Below, one piece after another: positions 47,834 to 55,415 of a stretch of DNA of 60,276 nucleotides (positions are counted from its first letter, which is position 1; each line of letters starts with the position of its first letter). The translations under genes were made by a program, and so were the position numbers. Source of the DNA: a virus; the IMG/VR virus record IMGVR_UViG_3300036859_000206, positions 1-60,276 of that record. One strand, given 5' to 3'. The notes under the pieces are model-generated. The model made no database searches, had not been told where the DNA came from, and worked only from the letters and a program-made list of their open reading frames with translations.

Positions 47834-48013
47834 TTATGCCACGAATTTACGCGCCGCCTTCCCAGCCGTACCCAACATCTGATCGAACGCCTCGTGCACA
47901 GCGCGCCCGACGATCTGCTCAGAGTCAGCGCGTCGCATCGCGCGCGCAATCACCGCATGATCCGACAGCGCGTACGTGTGCCGCACTTCCTCGGTGAAAT
48001 CCGTCCGGATCAT
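47834..48013 (-). CDS. Small helical hypothetical protein
   Basis: 59 residues from ATG 48013: MIRTDFTEEVRHTYALSDHA, then IARAMRRADSEQIVGRAVHE. Coding potential in this frame is clear, and it continues upstream without ATG up to the previous stop (48047), while an ATGA-coupled start at 48050 opens a different, Arg-poor frame. No good ribosome-binding site precedes 48013, so the start is uncertain. Confidence 0.45.
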   Translation of the reverse strand: MIRTDFTEEVRHTYALSDHAVIARAMRRADSEQIVGRAVHEAFDQMLGTAGKAARKFVA

Positions 48014-48046
48014 CCGCAGATGGATCAGCGTGCGCGAACCGGCGGC

Positions 48047-48370
48047 TCATGTCGCGCCTCCCGGCCCGACGCGCTTCGGCCACGTCCGCAACTCCTCGTC
48101 GCGCGCCGCGGCCAGTGCAGGCAGCGCATCTCGGAACGCTGTCCATCGCTCGATCATGAACTGCGCCAACTCCTGGGTCTCAGCCAGCGAGAGATATTCT
48201 TCTGGCTCACTGTACGGGCCTCGATCAACGATCGTCGAAATCCTGCCGTCCGTGCCGTAGCCAACTGGCGAGTACGAGAAATCATCCACGTCCAGTCCGA
48301 CGGTCGGCCCGAACGCATACACCCGCTTCCCGGTGCTGAACACCAGTTCGTCGCCGACTACGCTAACCAT
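48047..48370 (-). CDS. Hypothetical protein
   Basis: 107 residues from ATG 48370, preceded by GGAGGGAG. Beta-rich N-terminus (MVSVVGDELVFSTGKRVYAF then DVDDFSYSPVGYGTDGR), then helices with SLAETQELAQFMIERWTAFR. No recognised family. Overlaps the next upstream gene by 8 bases. Confidence 0.55.
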   Translation of the reverse strand: MVSVVGDELVFSTGKRVYAFGPTVGLDVDDFSYSPVGYGTDGRISTIVDRGPYSEPEEYLSLAETQELAQFMIERWTAFRDALPALAAARDEELRTWPKRVGPGGAT

Positions 48371-48599
48371 GCCGCTCCCTCCCCAATCTCTGCGCCGACA
48401 ACCCGATCGCAGCGACCGTCTCCATCTCCAGCGCGTACCACCACGGGCAGATCCACATCCACCACGGACGGCGCTTCGCGATCCAGTCGAGCGTTCGGTC
48501 CAGCTCCCGGTCGAACTCATCATCGGGCGGCCACAGCGGCCCCAACCGAGTCAGGCCGTCATCACGGGCGAGCCTGCCGCGGTCACTCACGTCACGCAT
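48363..48599 (-). CDS. Hypothetical Trp-rich protein
   Basis: 78 residues from ATG 48599. LARDDGLTRLGPLWPPDDEF, RTLDWIAKRRPWWMWICPWW and YALEMETVAAIGLSAQ. The Trp-rich central part is hydrophobic but too charged for a clear membrane helix. Overlaps its neighbours by 8 bases on each side. Function unknown. Confidence 0.5.
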   Translation of the reverse strand: MRDVSDRGRLARDDGLTRLGPLWPPDDEFDRELDRTLDWIAKRRPWWMWICPWWYALEMETVAAIGLSAQRLGRERHG

Positions 48600-48807
48600 C
48601 GTCCTCTCCCGCACTCACCCGCCGCCTCATCTCCGCCTCCACCGCGCGCCGCAACGTCGCGACATACCGCTTGCACGTCCGGTAATCCATCGCCGGGAAT
48701 TCCTCCCACACGGCAGCCGCCTTCACCGGGGACATCCCGTACCGTAGGGCTATGGCCATGGCGAGCTCGGTGGGGGATCTCCCGTCCTGACGGCGGCCGA
48801 CCGTCAC
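48592..48807 (-). CDS. Small DNA-binding-like protein
   Basis: 71 residues from GTG 48807, with GGAG 9 bases upstream and the promoter about 70 bases away. SPTELAMAIALRYGMSPVKA followed by AAVWEEFPAMDYRTCKRYVA suggests a helix-turn-helix; the C-terminus is basic and helical. First gene of the leftward transcript, so possibly an autoregulator. Confidence 0.55.
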   Translation of the reverse strand: MTVGRRQDGRSPTELAMAIALRYGMSPVKAAAVWEEFPAMDYRTCKRYVATLRRAVEAEMRRRVSAGEDDA

Positions 48808-48860
48808 GCGCGACGCTCCAACTCACCACCGCGCTGACCGACCTGCGTGACCATCGGACG

Positions 48861-48911
48861 TGTCCCCCAACGTGAGGGACGGATATTATCCTTGGGGACA
48901 GAGACTGTCAA
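48861..48911 (-). promoter_or_regulatory. Strong leftward promoter with inverted-repeat operator
   Basis: Leftward TTGACA (48911-48906), 17-base spacer, TAATAT (48888-48883), close to consensus. Arms TGTCCCC and GGGGACA (48861-48868 and 48894-48900) flank the -10, with a further GGGAC between. A dimeric regulator bound there would occlude RNA polymerase. Likely start of the late leftward transcript. Confidence 0.8.
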
Positions 48912-49049
48912 CTACCGGGGAACCTTCGAGACCGGTATGTGGAGTCCGTTTTGGGGCACACCCGCCCAGCAGGAGGTAATTTCCCTTGCAACGTATCCCC
49001 CCGGGGGTGGTGGTCCGGATTTTCAGGCCCCCTCATCGTGGCACCGCGG

Positions 49050-49217
49050 TCAGCGCAGCACGGGACCGCCAAGGATCACGTAGCCACCGCACAGCATGGC
49101 GAGGCCAACGAATACCCAGCCTTGCGGCCACCAGGCGAGTGCACCAGGCACGCGGGCAGCCTCGAGCTGCGAGCACACGACGGCGAGGATGATGAACACT
49201 GCGGACACGGTAAGCAT
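49050..49217 (-). CDS. Small membrane protein
   Basis: 55 residues from ATG 49217 with GAGGG upstream: MLTVSAVFIILAVVCSQLEA then WWPQGWVFVGLAMLCGGYVI. Two hydrophobic helices with a short loop. Upstream of the leftward promoter, so possibly on a separate short transcript. Role unknown. Confidence 0.5.
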   Translation of the reverse strand: MLTVSAVFIILAVVCSQLEAARVPGALAWWPQGWVFVGLAMLCGGYVILGGPVLR

Positions 49218-49504
49218 GGTGGCGCCCTCGAATCGATCGGGAGCACAGCGTGCGCGTGGCTGGCTGAACGATCGGGATGTGGGGTGCGGGGTAGGTAGTG
49301 GGCGTCGTCCGCGTGAGCTATAGGGCCGCCGGTTCGGCCGATAGTCAAACGAACGTTTAACCTGAACGACGCATCAATCGGATGGCCATCAAACCCGCAT
49401 GGCGACTACGTTTGCGGCATGTTTGGCGCGCGAAAAGACATAATAAAGGTTATGCGCACAGCCTTACGAATCAATGGCTTGCAGCACCGGAAACGGAAAT
49501 TCGC
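49218..49504. other. Intergenic segment
   Basis: 287 bases. A near-palindrome AAACGAACGTTT (about 49347-49359) and a GC-rich block are visible; overlapping rightward frames in 49382-49777 run antisense to a better gene and have no convincing start. No clear gene. Confidence 0.4.
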
Positions 49505-49855
49505 CTATCGTGGCGGCAACGTGCTCGGCGCGAGTTCGGGCGCGGCTCGAGCCCGCAACCCCATCTGCATCGCGTCTGGGAGCCACGGCCCCGTCATGGG
49601 CGGGTCGCCTATCCAGTCAATCGAGCCATCGGCCGCCATAACTACCACGTGCTGGACGTGACTAAGATCCGCCCAGCGCTCGGGCGGGACCGGATGCAGC
49701 GCCGAATGGCGCCAGTAGAGCCGGGCGCGCTTGTAGACGTACCGCATCCCGAGCTCTACACCCTCTGGCTTGATTAGGCGCGTGATCTTCCGCTGGCGCC
49801 CACCGTGCACCACGTCAATCACGCGCTGCTCCGTCCATGCCATTCGTCCTGCCAT
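49505..49855 (-). CDS. Conserved phage hypothetical protein
   Basis: 116 residues from ATG 49855; ATG 49843, which has AGGA just before it, is an alternative. MAWTEQRVIDVVHGGRQRKI, then TRLIKPEGVELGMRYVYKRA and DGSIDWIGDPPMTGPWLPDA. Alpha/beta pattern. Unknown function. Oriented away from the AT-rich region. Confidence 0.55.
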   Translation of the reverse strand: MAGRMAWTEQRVIDVVHGGRQRKITRLIKPEGVELGMRYVYKRARLYWRHSALHPVPPERWADLSHVQHVVVMAADGSIDWIGDPPMTGPWLPDAMQMGLRARAAPELAPSTLPPR

Positions 49856-50000
49856 GCGGCGAGCGTACCGCACGTGCGCATGCGTGCGTAACCCCCGGTT
49901 GGGAGGGGTGGGCGATTGGGGATAGGAAACCGTCTCTTTTCCCCCACAATCGCCGCATAGTCACCTTACATCACATCATTTTCGCCCATCACATGACTCA

Positions 50001-50023
50001 CACAACCTAAAATCACAACCTAA
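50001..50023. repeat. Iteron-like repeat CACAACCTAA, two direct copies
   Basis: Identical CACAACCTAA at 50001-50010 and 50014-50023, 13 bases apart in register. Two inverted relatives (AGGTTGT at 50145-50151 and TAAGGTTGTG at 50151-50160) lie 120 bases downstream. Such arrays bind replication initiators or repressors. Confidence 0.6.
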
Positions 50024-50144
50024 GTGTATGTTCTCACTAACATTACATCTTATTAGTCTCACGTATATATAGGAAAACAGTAAGAGTAGGTATCAGCCGC
50101 ATACGCACTCACTGTAATCAGGGGGTTTATCATCACGACCTCCG

Positions 50145-50160
50145 AGGTTGTAAGGTTGTG
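50145..50160. repeat. Iteron-like repeat, two inverted copies
   Basis: AGGTTGT (50145-50151) and AGGTTGTG (50153-50160), inverse of the copies at 50001-50023. Together they make a symmetric set of four sites around the TATATATAGG stretch. Confidence 0.55.
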
Positions 50161-50212
50161 AGGAATGGCGACGAACGGCATGTTTGCCCAGACAAACGGT
50201 AAGATGGCGTAG

Positions 50213-50241
50213 TTGACTTACAATCATCGCACGCTGATACT
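50213..50241 (+). promoter_or_regulatory. Rightward promoter upstream of the RHH gene
   Basis: TTGACT (50213-50218), 17-base spacer, GATACT (50236-50241). Positioned about 31 bases before ATG 50273, which has GGAAAGG 7-10 bases upstream. The motif GTTTG/CAAAC (around 50183-50197) just upstream could be an operator. Confidence 0.6.
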
Positions 50242-50272
50242 GTGTCCATAGCACGAACGGAAAGGACACAAC

Positions 50273-50716
50273 ATGGCACGCCCGAAGTCATCGTTAGAGC
50301 GCATAGTGCTCCGCTTGGCGCCTGATCTGTGCACTGAAATGCGCGCGGAATCGGCTCGTTTGTCGCTCACATTGAGCGCCTATGTCTCGCTGCGGTTGCG
50401 TGAAGAGATAAAACCGCCGCGCGTTGCGAAGCCTGAGAAGGTCAAGGTGACACCATATCGGCCGGTCGTCGGCGAGCGCGTCAACGAGCTGATACATGGG
50501 TTTGGCACCGTCGTGAAGCTCTCGAACACGGCCATGCTCGTCGATTTTGACCGGCATGGGACCGTGAGCTACCGGTTAGGCGACAGGCGGATTGAAGCCG
50601 CTCCAGACGCGCCCCCGGTTCCTGTTCGCGCACCGTTGCCAGGCGATCCGCCGAGCGTAACGGCAGCGCGCGCAGCTCTCGCGCAGGGCCAGTGCAACAG
50701 CGATACCCAGCCATAA
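50273..50716 (+). CDS. Ribbon-helix-helix plus Tudor-like-domain regulator
   Basis: 147 residues. The N-terminus (SSLERIVLRLAPDLCTEMRA then SARLSLTLSAYVSLRLREE) is a ribbon-helix-helix DNA-binding domain. Residues 65-105 (YRPVVGERVNELIHGFGTVV, then AMLVDFDRHGTVSYRLGDRR) follow a small Tudor/SH3-like barrel pattern. The tail is Pro-rich. First gene after the control region; likely a regulator or origin-binding protein. Function inferred. Confidence 0.55.
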   Translation: MARPKSSLERIVLRLAPDLCTEMRAESARLSLTLSAYVSLRLREEIKPPRVAKPEKVKVTPYRPVVGERVNELIHGFGTVVKLSNTAMLVDFDRHGTVSYRLGDRRIEAAPDAPPVPVRAPLPGDPPSVTAARAALAQGQCNSDTQP

Positions 50717-50732
50717 CCCGCTGTAGCTCGTC

Positions 50733-50773
50733 CCAGCCGCTTCACGTAGGCGGCTGGAGCGAGCGACCGCTCG
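50733..50773. other. Double hairpin in the 50717-50794 gap
   Basis: CCAGCCGC (50733-50740) with GCGGCTGG (50750-50757), then CGAGCG-AC-CGCTCG (50760-50773). No T-run follows, so probably a processing or attenuation structure rather than a terminator. Confidence 0.4.
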
Positions 50774-50794
50774 ATAACAGGATAGGGGAACACC

Positions 50795-51175
50795 ATGGCA
50801 ATGAAGCGTAATAACTCCCGCCCGGTCATCGTCTGCACCGAGCACCTATGCGGCGGCGATACCGACCAACCGGCGCCTCCCGGCCATGAGGGGCAGGACA
50901 AGACGATGACCGCGACGATCAACTACACGACCAAGTACGGCAATTTCACACTGGCCGATGGTCGCATCGTGACGCTCACGCAGCAGGCATGGCGCGACAA
51001 CAACGCCTCAGGCGAGGCAGCGTGGTTCGCCAACGGCTACCTCGGCGACGACGAGGATGAGTCCGTAGTCGTGCAGTGGGAGAGCTTGGGCACCGATACC
51101 GGGGACGACTCCGACGATGCGGATTGGACGCTCCCCGTGTCGATCAAGCACTACGCCCTCGGGGAGTTGCTGTGA
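50795..51175 (+). CDS. Hypothetical acidic protein
   Basis: 126 residues, ATG 50795 with GGGGAA upstream. A basic N-terminus, then TATINYTTKYGNFTLADGRI and VTLTQQAWRDNNASGEAAWF, followed by an acidic Asp-rich stretch (DTGDDSDDADW). No family recognised. Ends by TGATG overlap with the next ORF. Confidence 0.6.
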   Translation: MAMKRNNSRPVIVCTEHLCGGDTDQPAPPGHEGQDKTMTATINYTTKYGNFTLADGRIVTLTQQAWRDNNASGEAAWFANGYLGDDEDESVVVQWESLGTDTGDDSDDADWTLPVSIKHYALGELL

Positions 51176-51333
51176 TGACCTACACCTATCGGACCGACGC
51201 CGCCCACAGCGAGCAATCAACGCAGCTGTCGCCGATCACGAATGGGGGCATGAGCCCCGCTCTGCTACGGGCTAGCGCGCACGATGCTGCGCAGCTGGAC
51301 GGTTCAGTGCGGCAGCGATACCGAGAGGGATGA
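51175..51333 (+). CDS. Small hypothetical protein
   Basis: 52 residues from ATG 51175 (TGATG overlap). TYTYRTDAAHSEQSTQLSPI then AQLDGSVRQRYREG. Polar, mostly disordered-looking. Placed between two better-supported genes of the same strand. Confidence 0.5.
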   Translation: MTYTYRTDAAHSEQSTQLSPITNGGMSPALLRASAHDAAQLDGSVRQRYREG

Positions 51334-51336
51334 GAA

Positions 51337-51801
51337 ATGACACATCAATCGCAGCTCCCGCCGCGCGAGAACAAGTTCCACTCCGGCAACGGCGCAGACG
51401 GCAAGCATTATTGGATCACGCCGCCAGAAGTGTACGCGGCGCTCAACGCAGAATTCTCGTTCGACTTCGATCCGTGCCCATATCCGTTGCCGCAAGGATT
51501 CGACGGGCTTACGTGCGCGTGTGGCGCGTCGTCTTACGTCAATCCGCCGTTCGGTTCGATCATCCATGAGGGACGCAAGAAAGGCCCGACAGCATGGGCG
51601 CGCAAGGCCATCGCCGAATTCAAGCAAGGCAAGCGCGTCGTGCTGGTCTACCCGATCGACAAGTGGGTTCTCATGCTGCTCGACGCCGGCGCCACTGTGC
51701 GCAATCTCGGCAACGTGCGATGGCTCGCGACCGAAGACGGATCAGCGGGCAAGGGAACCGGCCGGCACATCGCCTGCTTCATTCTGGACCCGCAGTCATG
51801 A
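51337..51801 (+). CDS. Phage adenine-N6 DNA methyltransferase (Dam, phage N-6 type)
   Basis: 154 residues, ATG 51337 preceded by GAGAGGG. The phage 'DNA N-6-adenine methyltransferase' layout: HYWITPPEVYAALNAEFSFD, DPCPYPLPQG, a Cys-rich CACGASSYVNPPFGS carrying the NPPF catalytic motif (IV), then RVVLVYPIDKWVLMLLDAGA. Short single-domain form. It probably modifies adenine in phage or host DNA. Confidence 0.85.
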   Translation: MTHQSQLPPRENKFHSGNGADGKHYWITPPEVYAALNAEFSFDFDPCPYPLPQGFDGLTCACGASSYVNPPFGSIIHEGRKKGPTAWARKAIAEFKQGKRVVLVYPIDKWVLMLLDAGATVRNLGNVRWLATEDGSAGKGTGRHIACFILDPQS

Positions 51802-52007
51802 CCACCACAGCCAACGTCAAACGCTACCGCGAACGCCACGACCTGGTGCCCGTAACCCTATGGTGGCCGCGCGAACTGGTCGCCGAGCTTGATGCTGCGC
51901 TCGCGAAGTTCAACGTCACCCGCACGAAGGGGCTGCGCACGATGGTCGAGCGGCGGCTGCGGGAGCTGCGGGCCAGTGCGGCAGCGATACCGCCGTCAGA
52001 AGGGTAG
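51798..52007 (+). CDS. Small ribbon-helix-helix regulator
   Basis: 69 residues from ATG 51798 (ATGA overlap). VPVTLWWPRELVAELDAALA then RTKGLRTMVERRLRELRASA, a short beta strand followed by two helices, as in ribbon-helix-helix (CopG-like) regulators. Its last 12 bases overlap the convergent VirE-like gene. Confidence 0.65.
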   Translation: MTTTANVKRYRERHDLVPVTLWWPRELVAELDAALAKFNVTRTKGLRTMVERRLRELRASAAAIPPSEG

Positions 52008-53645
52008 ATCGCCGTCGTCCGCCGCCGGCTGCACGAGCGCGAGCTGGTCCTCGGGCACCCAGAACCGTTCGCTGCGGCCGTCCTTCCACACGGTCTCGCT
52101 GCGCCATCCCAGCGCACGCAGGCAGCGACCGGCGCGCATCTGCTCGGCGCGGCCCTGCTTAGCGAAGTCCATCTCGAGCGCGTTCCTGAGCATCTCCCCG
52201 ATCCGTACAGACGTGCGGCCGGCGAGGTAGGACGTTATGGGCCCCTCCCAAGAGTCGTGCGCTCGGCGGGATTCTTGCTCGCGCTTGGCGTCCTCCTTCG
52301 GCACGACCCACCAGAGCTTGTTCACACGCAGCTCGGCGATAGCCTCCGCGAACAACTGGTCGCGATTGGCGCGGATCCAATGAAGGTCGATCGTCCCGCA
52401 CTTGATCGGGTAGAACCGCCGGGCCCCCGTCTCGTCGCGGTTCCAATCGTCGTGATTGGTCGACCCGGAGAAGACGCACATGCGCGGATGGTCGTTCGTG
52501 TGGCGCCCGTAGGGGGAGCGATACCGATCCGAGCAGCACGAGATCTTCCCCTTGATCTGCGTGACCTCCGCGGCGCTGAAAGCGTGCATCTCGCCGATCT
52601 CGACGAGCATCTTCCCGCCCAGCACTTCGTAGAAGTCCTTGCCGCGAATCTCGTCGTGGAACTCAGCGAACCACTTGCCGCCGATGATCGAGAGCGCGGT
52701 CGACTTGAAGATGCCCTGCGCGCCCTCGAACACCGGCATGTTGTCGGCCTTGCACCCAGGCTTCAGCACGCGCTTGCACATAGCGCACAGCCAGTACACG
52801 GCCACGGCTTGCGTGTAGGCGTTGGAGACCGAGCCGAACCCGCGGCTCATGAGCTCTCGTAGGCGCTTGGTGCCATCCCACTTGAGCGACAGCATCCACT
52901 CGCGGCACTCGTTGCGCTTGCGACCGAAGGCGACAGCGATAACACCGTGGCGCATGGACTCGACGGACATCTTCCCGATCGCGAGCGCGCGCTGCACGAA
53001 CAGCGCCAGGCGGATGTCGTCGTCGTCACGCCACTCGCGCGGCTGGTCGGAGTCCCACGTCGTGAGGATCCGCTGGAGAAACTCGTCGTACCAAATCTTT
53101 CCGGCCAGCGCCGGATGGTTCTCGATGATCGCGGCGGCGTTGTTGAGGTTGGGCAGCGGGATGCCGGCGTTGTTGAGCTTCAGGCCCAGCGACTCCCAGC
53201 CGACGTACCCGAGGCCGGTGTTCTCCGTACTCGGTATTAAGTCAACTGACCCATCAGCGCATGCCTCGTCGTGCGAACTGACAGGCGGTAGCGGTTCGTT
53301 GACCGGCGGCTTGCGTGAGCGGCGTGCGCGAGGCTGCCTAGGAGGCCCTGTGGGCGCCGCTGGTTCCGGCGTGGCCGCAGGTATGGCCGGCTGCGAGATC
53401 GCTTGCTGGGCGGCTGGAGCGGCGGGCGGCGGATGGTGTTGGCCGTTGGCCTTGCCGTTGGGTTTCGGCGGCCGATAGTCCGGATGCGTCGGATCGTCGA
53501 GCGGTGGGGCAACGTAGAGGCGCACTCGAGCGCGATACCAGGCAATGATCGCCGCCGTGTCGCCCTTGAGCTCGGCCACGAGGTCCGCGGCGTCGTAGCC
53601 TGGGGGGAGGCCGGAGGTGTCTATCCACCTGATTTCAGTGGTCAC
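51996..53645 (-). CDS. VirE-type (SF3-like) primase-helicase
   Basis: 549 residues from GTG 53645, which overlaps the methylase stop as GTGA. The N-terminal third is a Pro/Ala-rich linker after a short domain. The ATPase core carries FEGAQGIFKST (Walker A, about 305-315), MLVEIGEMHAF (Walker B, about 343-352), CVFSGSTNHDDWNRDETGA (sensor/arginine finger) and RRFYPIKC, as in VirE/phage SF3-like helicases. It would unwind the origin with the DnaG-like primase encoded upstream. Terminal gene of the leftward replication operon. Confidence 0.85.
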   Translation of the reverse strand: MTTEIRWIDTSGLPPGYDAADLVAELKGDTAAIIAWYRARVRLYVAPPLDDPTHPDYRPPKPNGKANGQHHPPPAAPAAQQAISQPAIPAATPEPAAPTGPPRQPRARRSRKPPVNEPLPPVSSHDEACADGSVDLIPSTENTGLGYVGWESLGLKLNNAGIPLPNLNNAAAIIENHPALAGKIWYDEFLQRILTTWDSDQPREWRDDDDIRLALFVQRALAIGKMSVESMRHGVIAVAFGRKRNECREWMLSLKWDGTKRLRELMSRGFGSVSNAYTQAVAVYWLCAMCKRVLKPGCKADNMPVFEGAQGIFKSTALSIIGGKWFAEFHDEIRGKDFYEVLGGKMLVEIGEMHAFSAAEVTQIKGKISCCSDRYRSPYGRHTNDHPRMCVFSGSTNHDDWNRDETGARRFYPIKCGTIDLHWIRANRDQLFAEAIAELRVNKLWWVVPKEDAKREQESRRAHDSWEGPITSYLAGRTSVRIGEMLRNALEMDFAKQGRAEQMRAGRCLRALGWRSETVWKDGRSERFWVPEDQLALVQPAADDGDLPF

Positions 53646-54277
53646 GCGCAGGCGCCCCACTGCTCGGCCATCGCGTCGGCGATGCCTTGGAACGTGCGCG
53701 AACGCTCACGCTGGCGATTTGGACCGGGCGCCAGCCGATGAAGGCGGCTGCTGATCCGGCCAGGCTTCTTGCCACCCCCGCGCGTCTGGTCTGGAACAAC
53801 GACGTTCGTCGGTTGCAGCGGCGGCAGGCCGCGCAGCCACAGGCACGTGCTTTTCCACTCCGGCTCGCCGAACTGCCACGGCTGGATGATCTGGTCCGGC
53901 TTGCGCCACGCGCTCGAGAGATGGCCGATAGGGTTCTCGATCGCGACGCGCGGTATACGCGCGGCCCACAGGTCGAGAACGAAATGGACGGCCAGATAGC
54001 GCGCTTGCTGCCGCGTCGGATTGCCCTTCAGCCAGCGTTCGCCGCTGTTCGCGAGATACGTGCAAGGCGGATGGGCGATCATCAGGTCGAACTCGTACGC
54101 TGGATCGCGCAGGAGCTCGAGGACATCGCCTTGGTAGTGCCCATCCCAGCCATCCGGCCGTTCAGTCTCTGACGGCTCGAGGTCGCAGCTGATCGCATCG
54201 TGGCCAGCGCGCACGAAAGCGTTGCGCACCACGCCCGAGAATTCGCAGGCGACTAGGACTCTGAGAGATTTCGGCAC
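53642..54277 (-). CDS. C5-cytosine DNA methyltransferase-like protein
   Basis: 211 residues from GTG 54277 with GGAGG upstream. RVLVACEFSGVVRNAFVRAG is the AdoMet motif I region, AHPPCTYLANSGERW the catalytic motif IV (PPC), about residue 70, and AIENPIGH motif VI (ENP) at about 113. Compact version of the family, without a recognisable target-recognition domain. Probably methylates cytosine; a phage anti-restriction role is likely. Confidence 0.8.
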   Translation of the reverse strand: MPKSLRVLVACEFSGVVRNAFVRAGHDAISCDLEPSETERPDGWDGHYQGDVLELLRDPAYEFDLMIAHPPCTYLANSGERWLKGNPTRQQARYLAVHFVLDLWAARIPRVAIENPIGHLSSAWRKPDQIIQPWQFGEPEWKSTCLWLRGLPPLQPTNVVVPDQTRGGGKKPGRISSRLHRLAPGPNRQRERSRTFQGIADAMAEQWGACA

Positions 54278-54376
54278 GTCGCCTCCGCAGGCGGGTTTAG
54301 GTGCGGCCGACCGAGCGGGTTGCGGACCCCACTCGGCCGACCGCGGTTGTTGCCGACTCGGCGCCGGCGACCTGAA
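54278..54376. other. Structured gap between primase and methylase genes
   Basis: 99 bases. CCGAG (54311-54315) / CTCGG (54332-54336) and inner GGGT (54317-54320) / ACCC (54326-54329) form a hairpin. CGGCCGACCG is repeated directly at 54304-54313 and 54334-54343. In a leftward operon with otherwise overlapping genes, this is a candidate regulatory or processing site. Confidence 0.5.
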
Positions 54377-55222
54377 CTATACCTGAGCGACCGCCCCGTG
54401 GATCAACCTCGCAATCAAATGCCCAGCCCGAAACCCCGCCCCATCCTTATCCGCATGGATCGTCACGCGCCGCCCACGCAACGGCGCCCAATCGGTCTTC
54501 GTGACCGCGTTGGAGCCACCCGCCCAGGTGACGACGCAGAACGAGGTGAGCTGTCCGGCGATCTCAGCTCGAGTTCGTTCGCCCTCGACGACGAGCACCT
54601 GTGCCGCCGGTCGTTCCGCGAGCTCGCGCAATCCCAGCAGCGGACGCGGTGCTGGCATCGTTACCCCGACGCACCACAGCTCGCGCCCGTCGGCATGTCG
54701 CGCGAACGTAACCTGTGGCGTGTACTTGCCGCCATCCTCGAACTTCCAGCGGATCACATACCCGTGGATCGCGCCGGCCGCATCGGTGTAGGCGTCGACG
54801 CGCTCGGGTTTCGATCGCATCTTCAGCCAGTCGTTGCGCTTGGCGTTCCAGAGTTTCGCCGGGTCCATCGGGATCGCTGGCGCCGGGATGATCGGCGTCC
54901 AGTCGGATGAGGTATCGGGCGGCAGTGGCGGGAGGATCGCGCGCGTGCGTTCGGGGAGTTCGTGGGCGCCTAGGCGGCGGCAGGCTTCGCGGAAGTCGAT
55001 CGACTCGACGTGCTGGAGGAAGCCCACGGCATCTTCCTGAAAACCGCATGAAAAACATCGCACGAACCCCTTGTGCGGCACGACGTAGAAACTCGGGTGA
55101 TGATCGGCGTGCGCTGGACACAGACCGACGTACTCGCGGCCGGACTTCTTCAGGTCGACATAGCGGCCGACGAGATCAGCGAGATCGACTTCGGCTAGCA
55201 GCGCATCCATATCGACGGCCAT
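54377..55222 (-). CDS. DnaG-like primase (CHC2 zinc finger plus Toprim)
   Basis: 281 residues from ATG 55222 with GAGG upstream. CHC2 zinc motif: Cys35, His38, Cys56, Cys59 in YVGLCPAHADHHPSFY and RCFSCGFQEDAVGF. Toprim: VLVVEGERTRAE at about 207-218 and THADKDGAG-like IHADKDGAGF near 255-262. Synthesises RNA primers for replication. Shorter than bacterial DnaG because it lacks the helicase-binding C-terminal domain, consistent with a separate VirE-type helicase. Confidence 0.9.
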   Translation of the reverse strand: MAVDMDALLAEVDLADLVGRYVDLKKSGREYVGLCPAHADHHPSFYVVPHKGFVRCFSCGFQEDAVGFLQHVESIDFREACRRLGAHELPERTRAILPPLPPDTSSDWTPIIPAPAIPMDPAKLWNAKRNDWLKMRSKPERVDAYTDAAGAIHGYVIRWKFEDGGKYTPQVTFARHADGRELWCVGVTMPAPRPLLGLRELAERPAAQVLVVEGERTRAEIAGQLTSFCVVTWAGGSNAVTKTDWAPLRGRRVTIHADKDGAGFRAGHLIARLIHGAVAQV

Positions 55223-55241
55223 CACGCACCTCGCATCGCGA

Positions 55242-55415
55242 TCAGCGCCGAGAGGTCGTCAGGAAGCGGCGTAGATTGCGCCCACGACTACCGCGCACGG
55301 TACCGCCTTCGTTGACGTACACGACGCGTACGCCGTCTCCGAATACGGACCTTAGGTCGTCGGTCAGCCGCGCCGTAATCGGACACGCTGCACGGAGTAG
55401 GTCGCGTTCGGTCAT
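55242..55415 (-). CDS. Small hypothetical protein
   Basis: 57 residues from ATG 55415 (ATGA overlap). ERDLLRAACPITARLTDDLR then SVFGDGVRVVYVNEGGTVRG, a helix followed by a beta hairpin, and a basic end. Its stop falls 19 bases before the primase start. Confidence 0.55.
   Translation of the reverse strand: MTERDLLRAACPITARLTDDLRSVFGDGVRVVYVNEGGTVRGSRGRNLRRFLTTSRR

Larger units (their letters stand above)
49856..50272. other. AT-rich control region, candidate replication origin
   Basis: About 417 bases, clearly more AT-rich than the rest of the window, between divergent genes. It has a long inverted repeat GGCGATTG (49911-49918) / CAATCGCC (49947-49954), iteron-like repeats, the run TATATATAGG and a rightward promoter. 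No ORF of note. Origin function is inferred. Confidence 0.5.

Noticed and set aside
47925-48050. ATGA-coupled 41-codon frame after the gene at 48047
   Set aside because: Composition is poor compared with the overlapping frame at 47834-48013; kept only as evidence that the start there is uncertain.
48912-49049. 42-codon leftward frame MRGPENPDHHPRG... upstream of the promoter
   Set aside because: Ends inside the promoter -35, no ribosome-binding site, Pro/Arg/Gly-rich; probably non-coding leader.
49382-49777. 131-codon plus-strand frame
   Set aside because: Antisense to the better leftward gene at 49505-49855, with no ribosome-binding site and Arg/Trp/His-rich composition.
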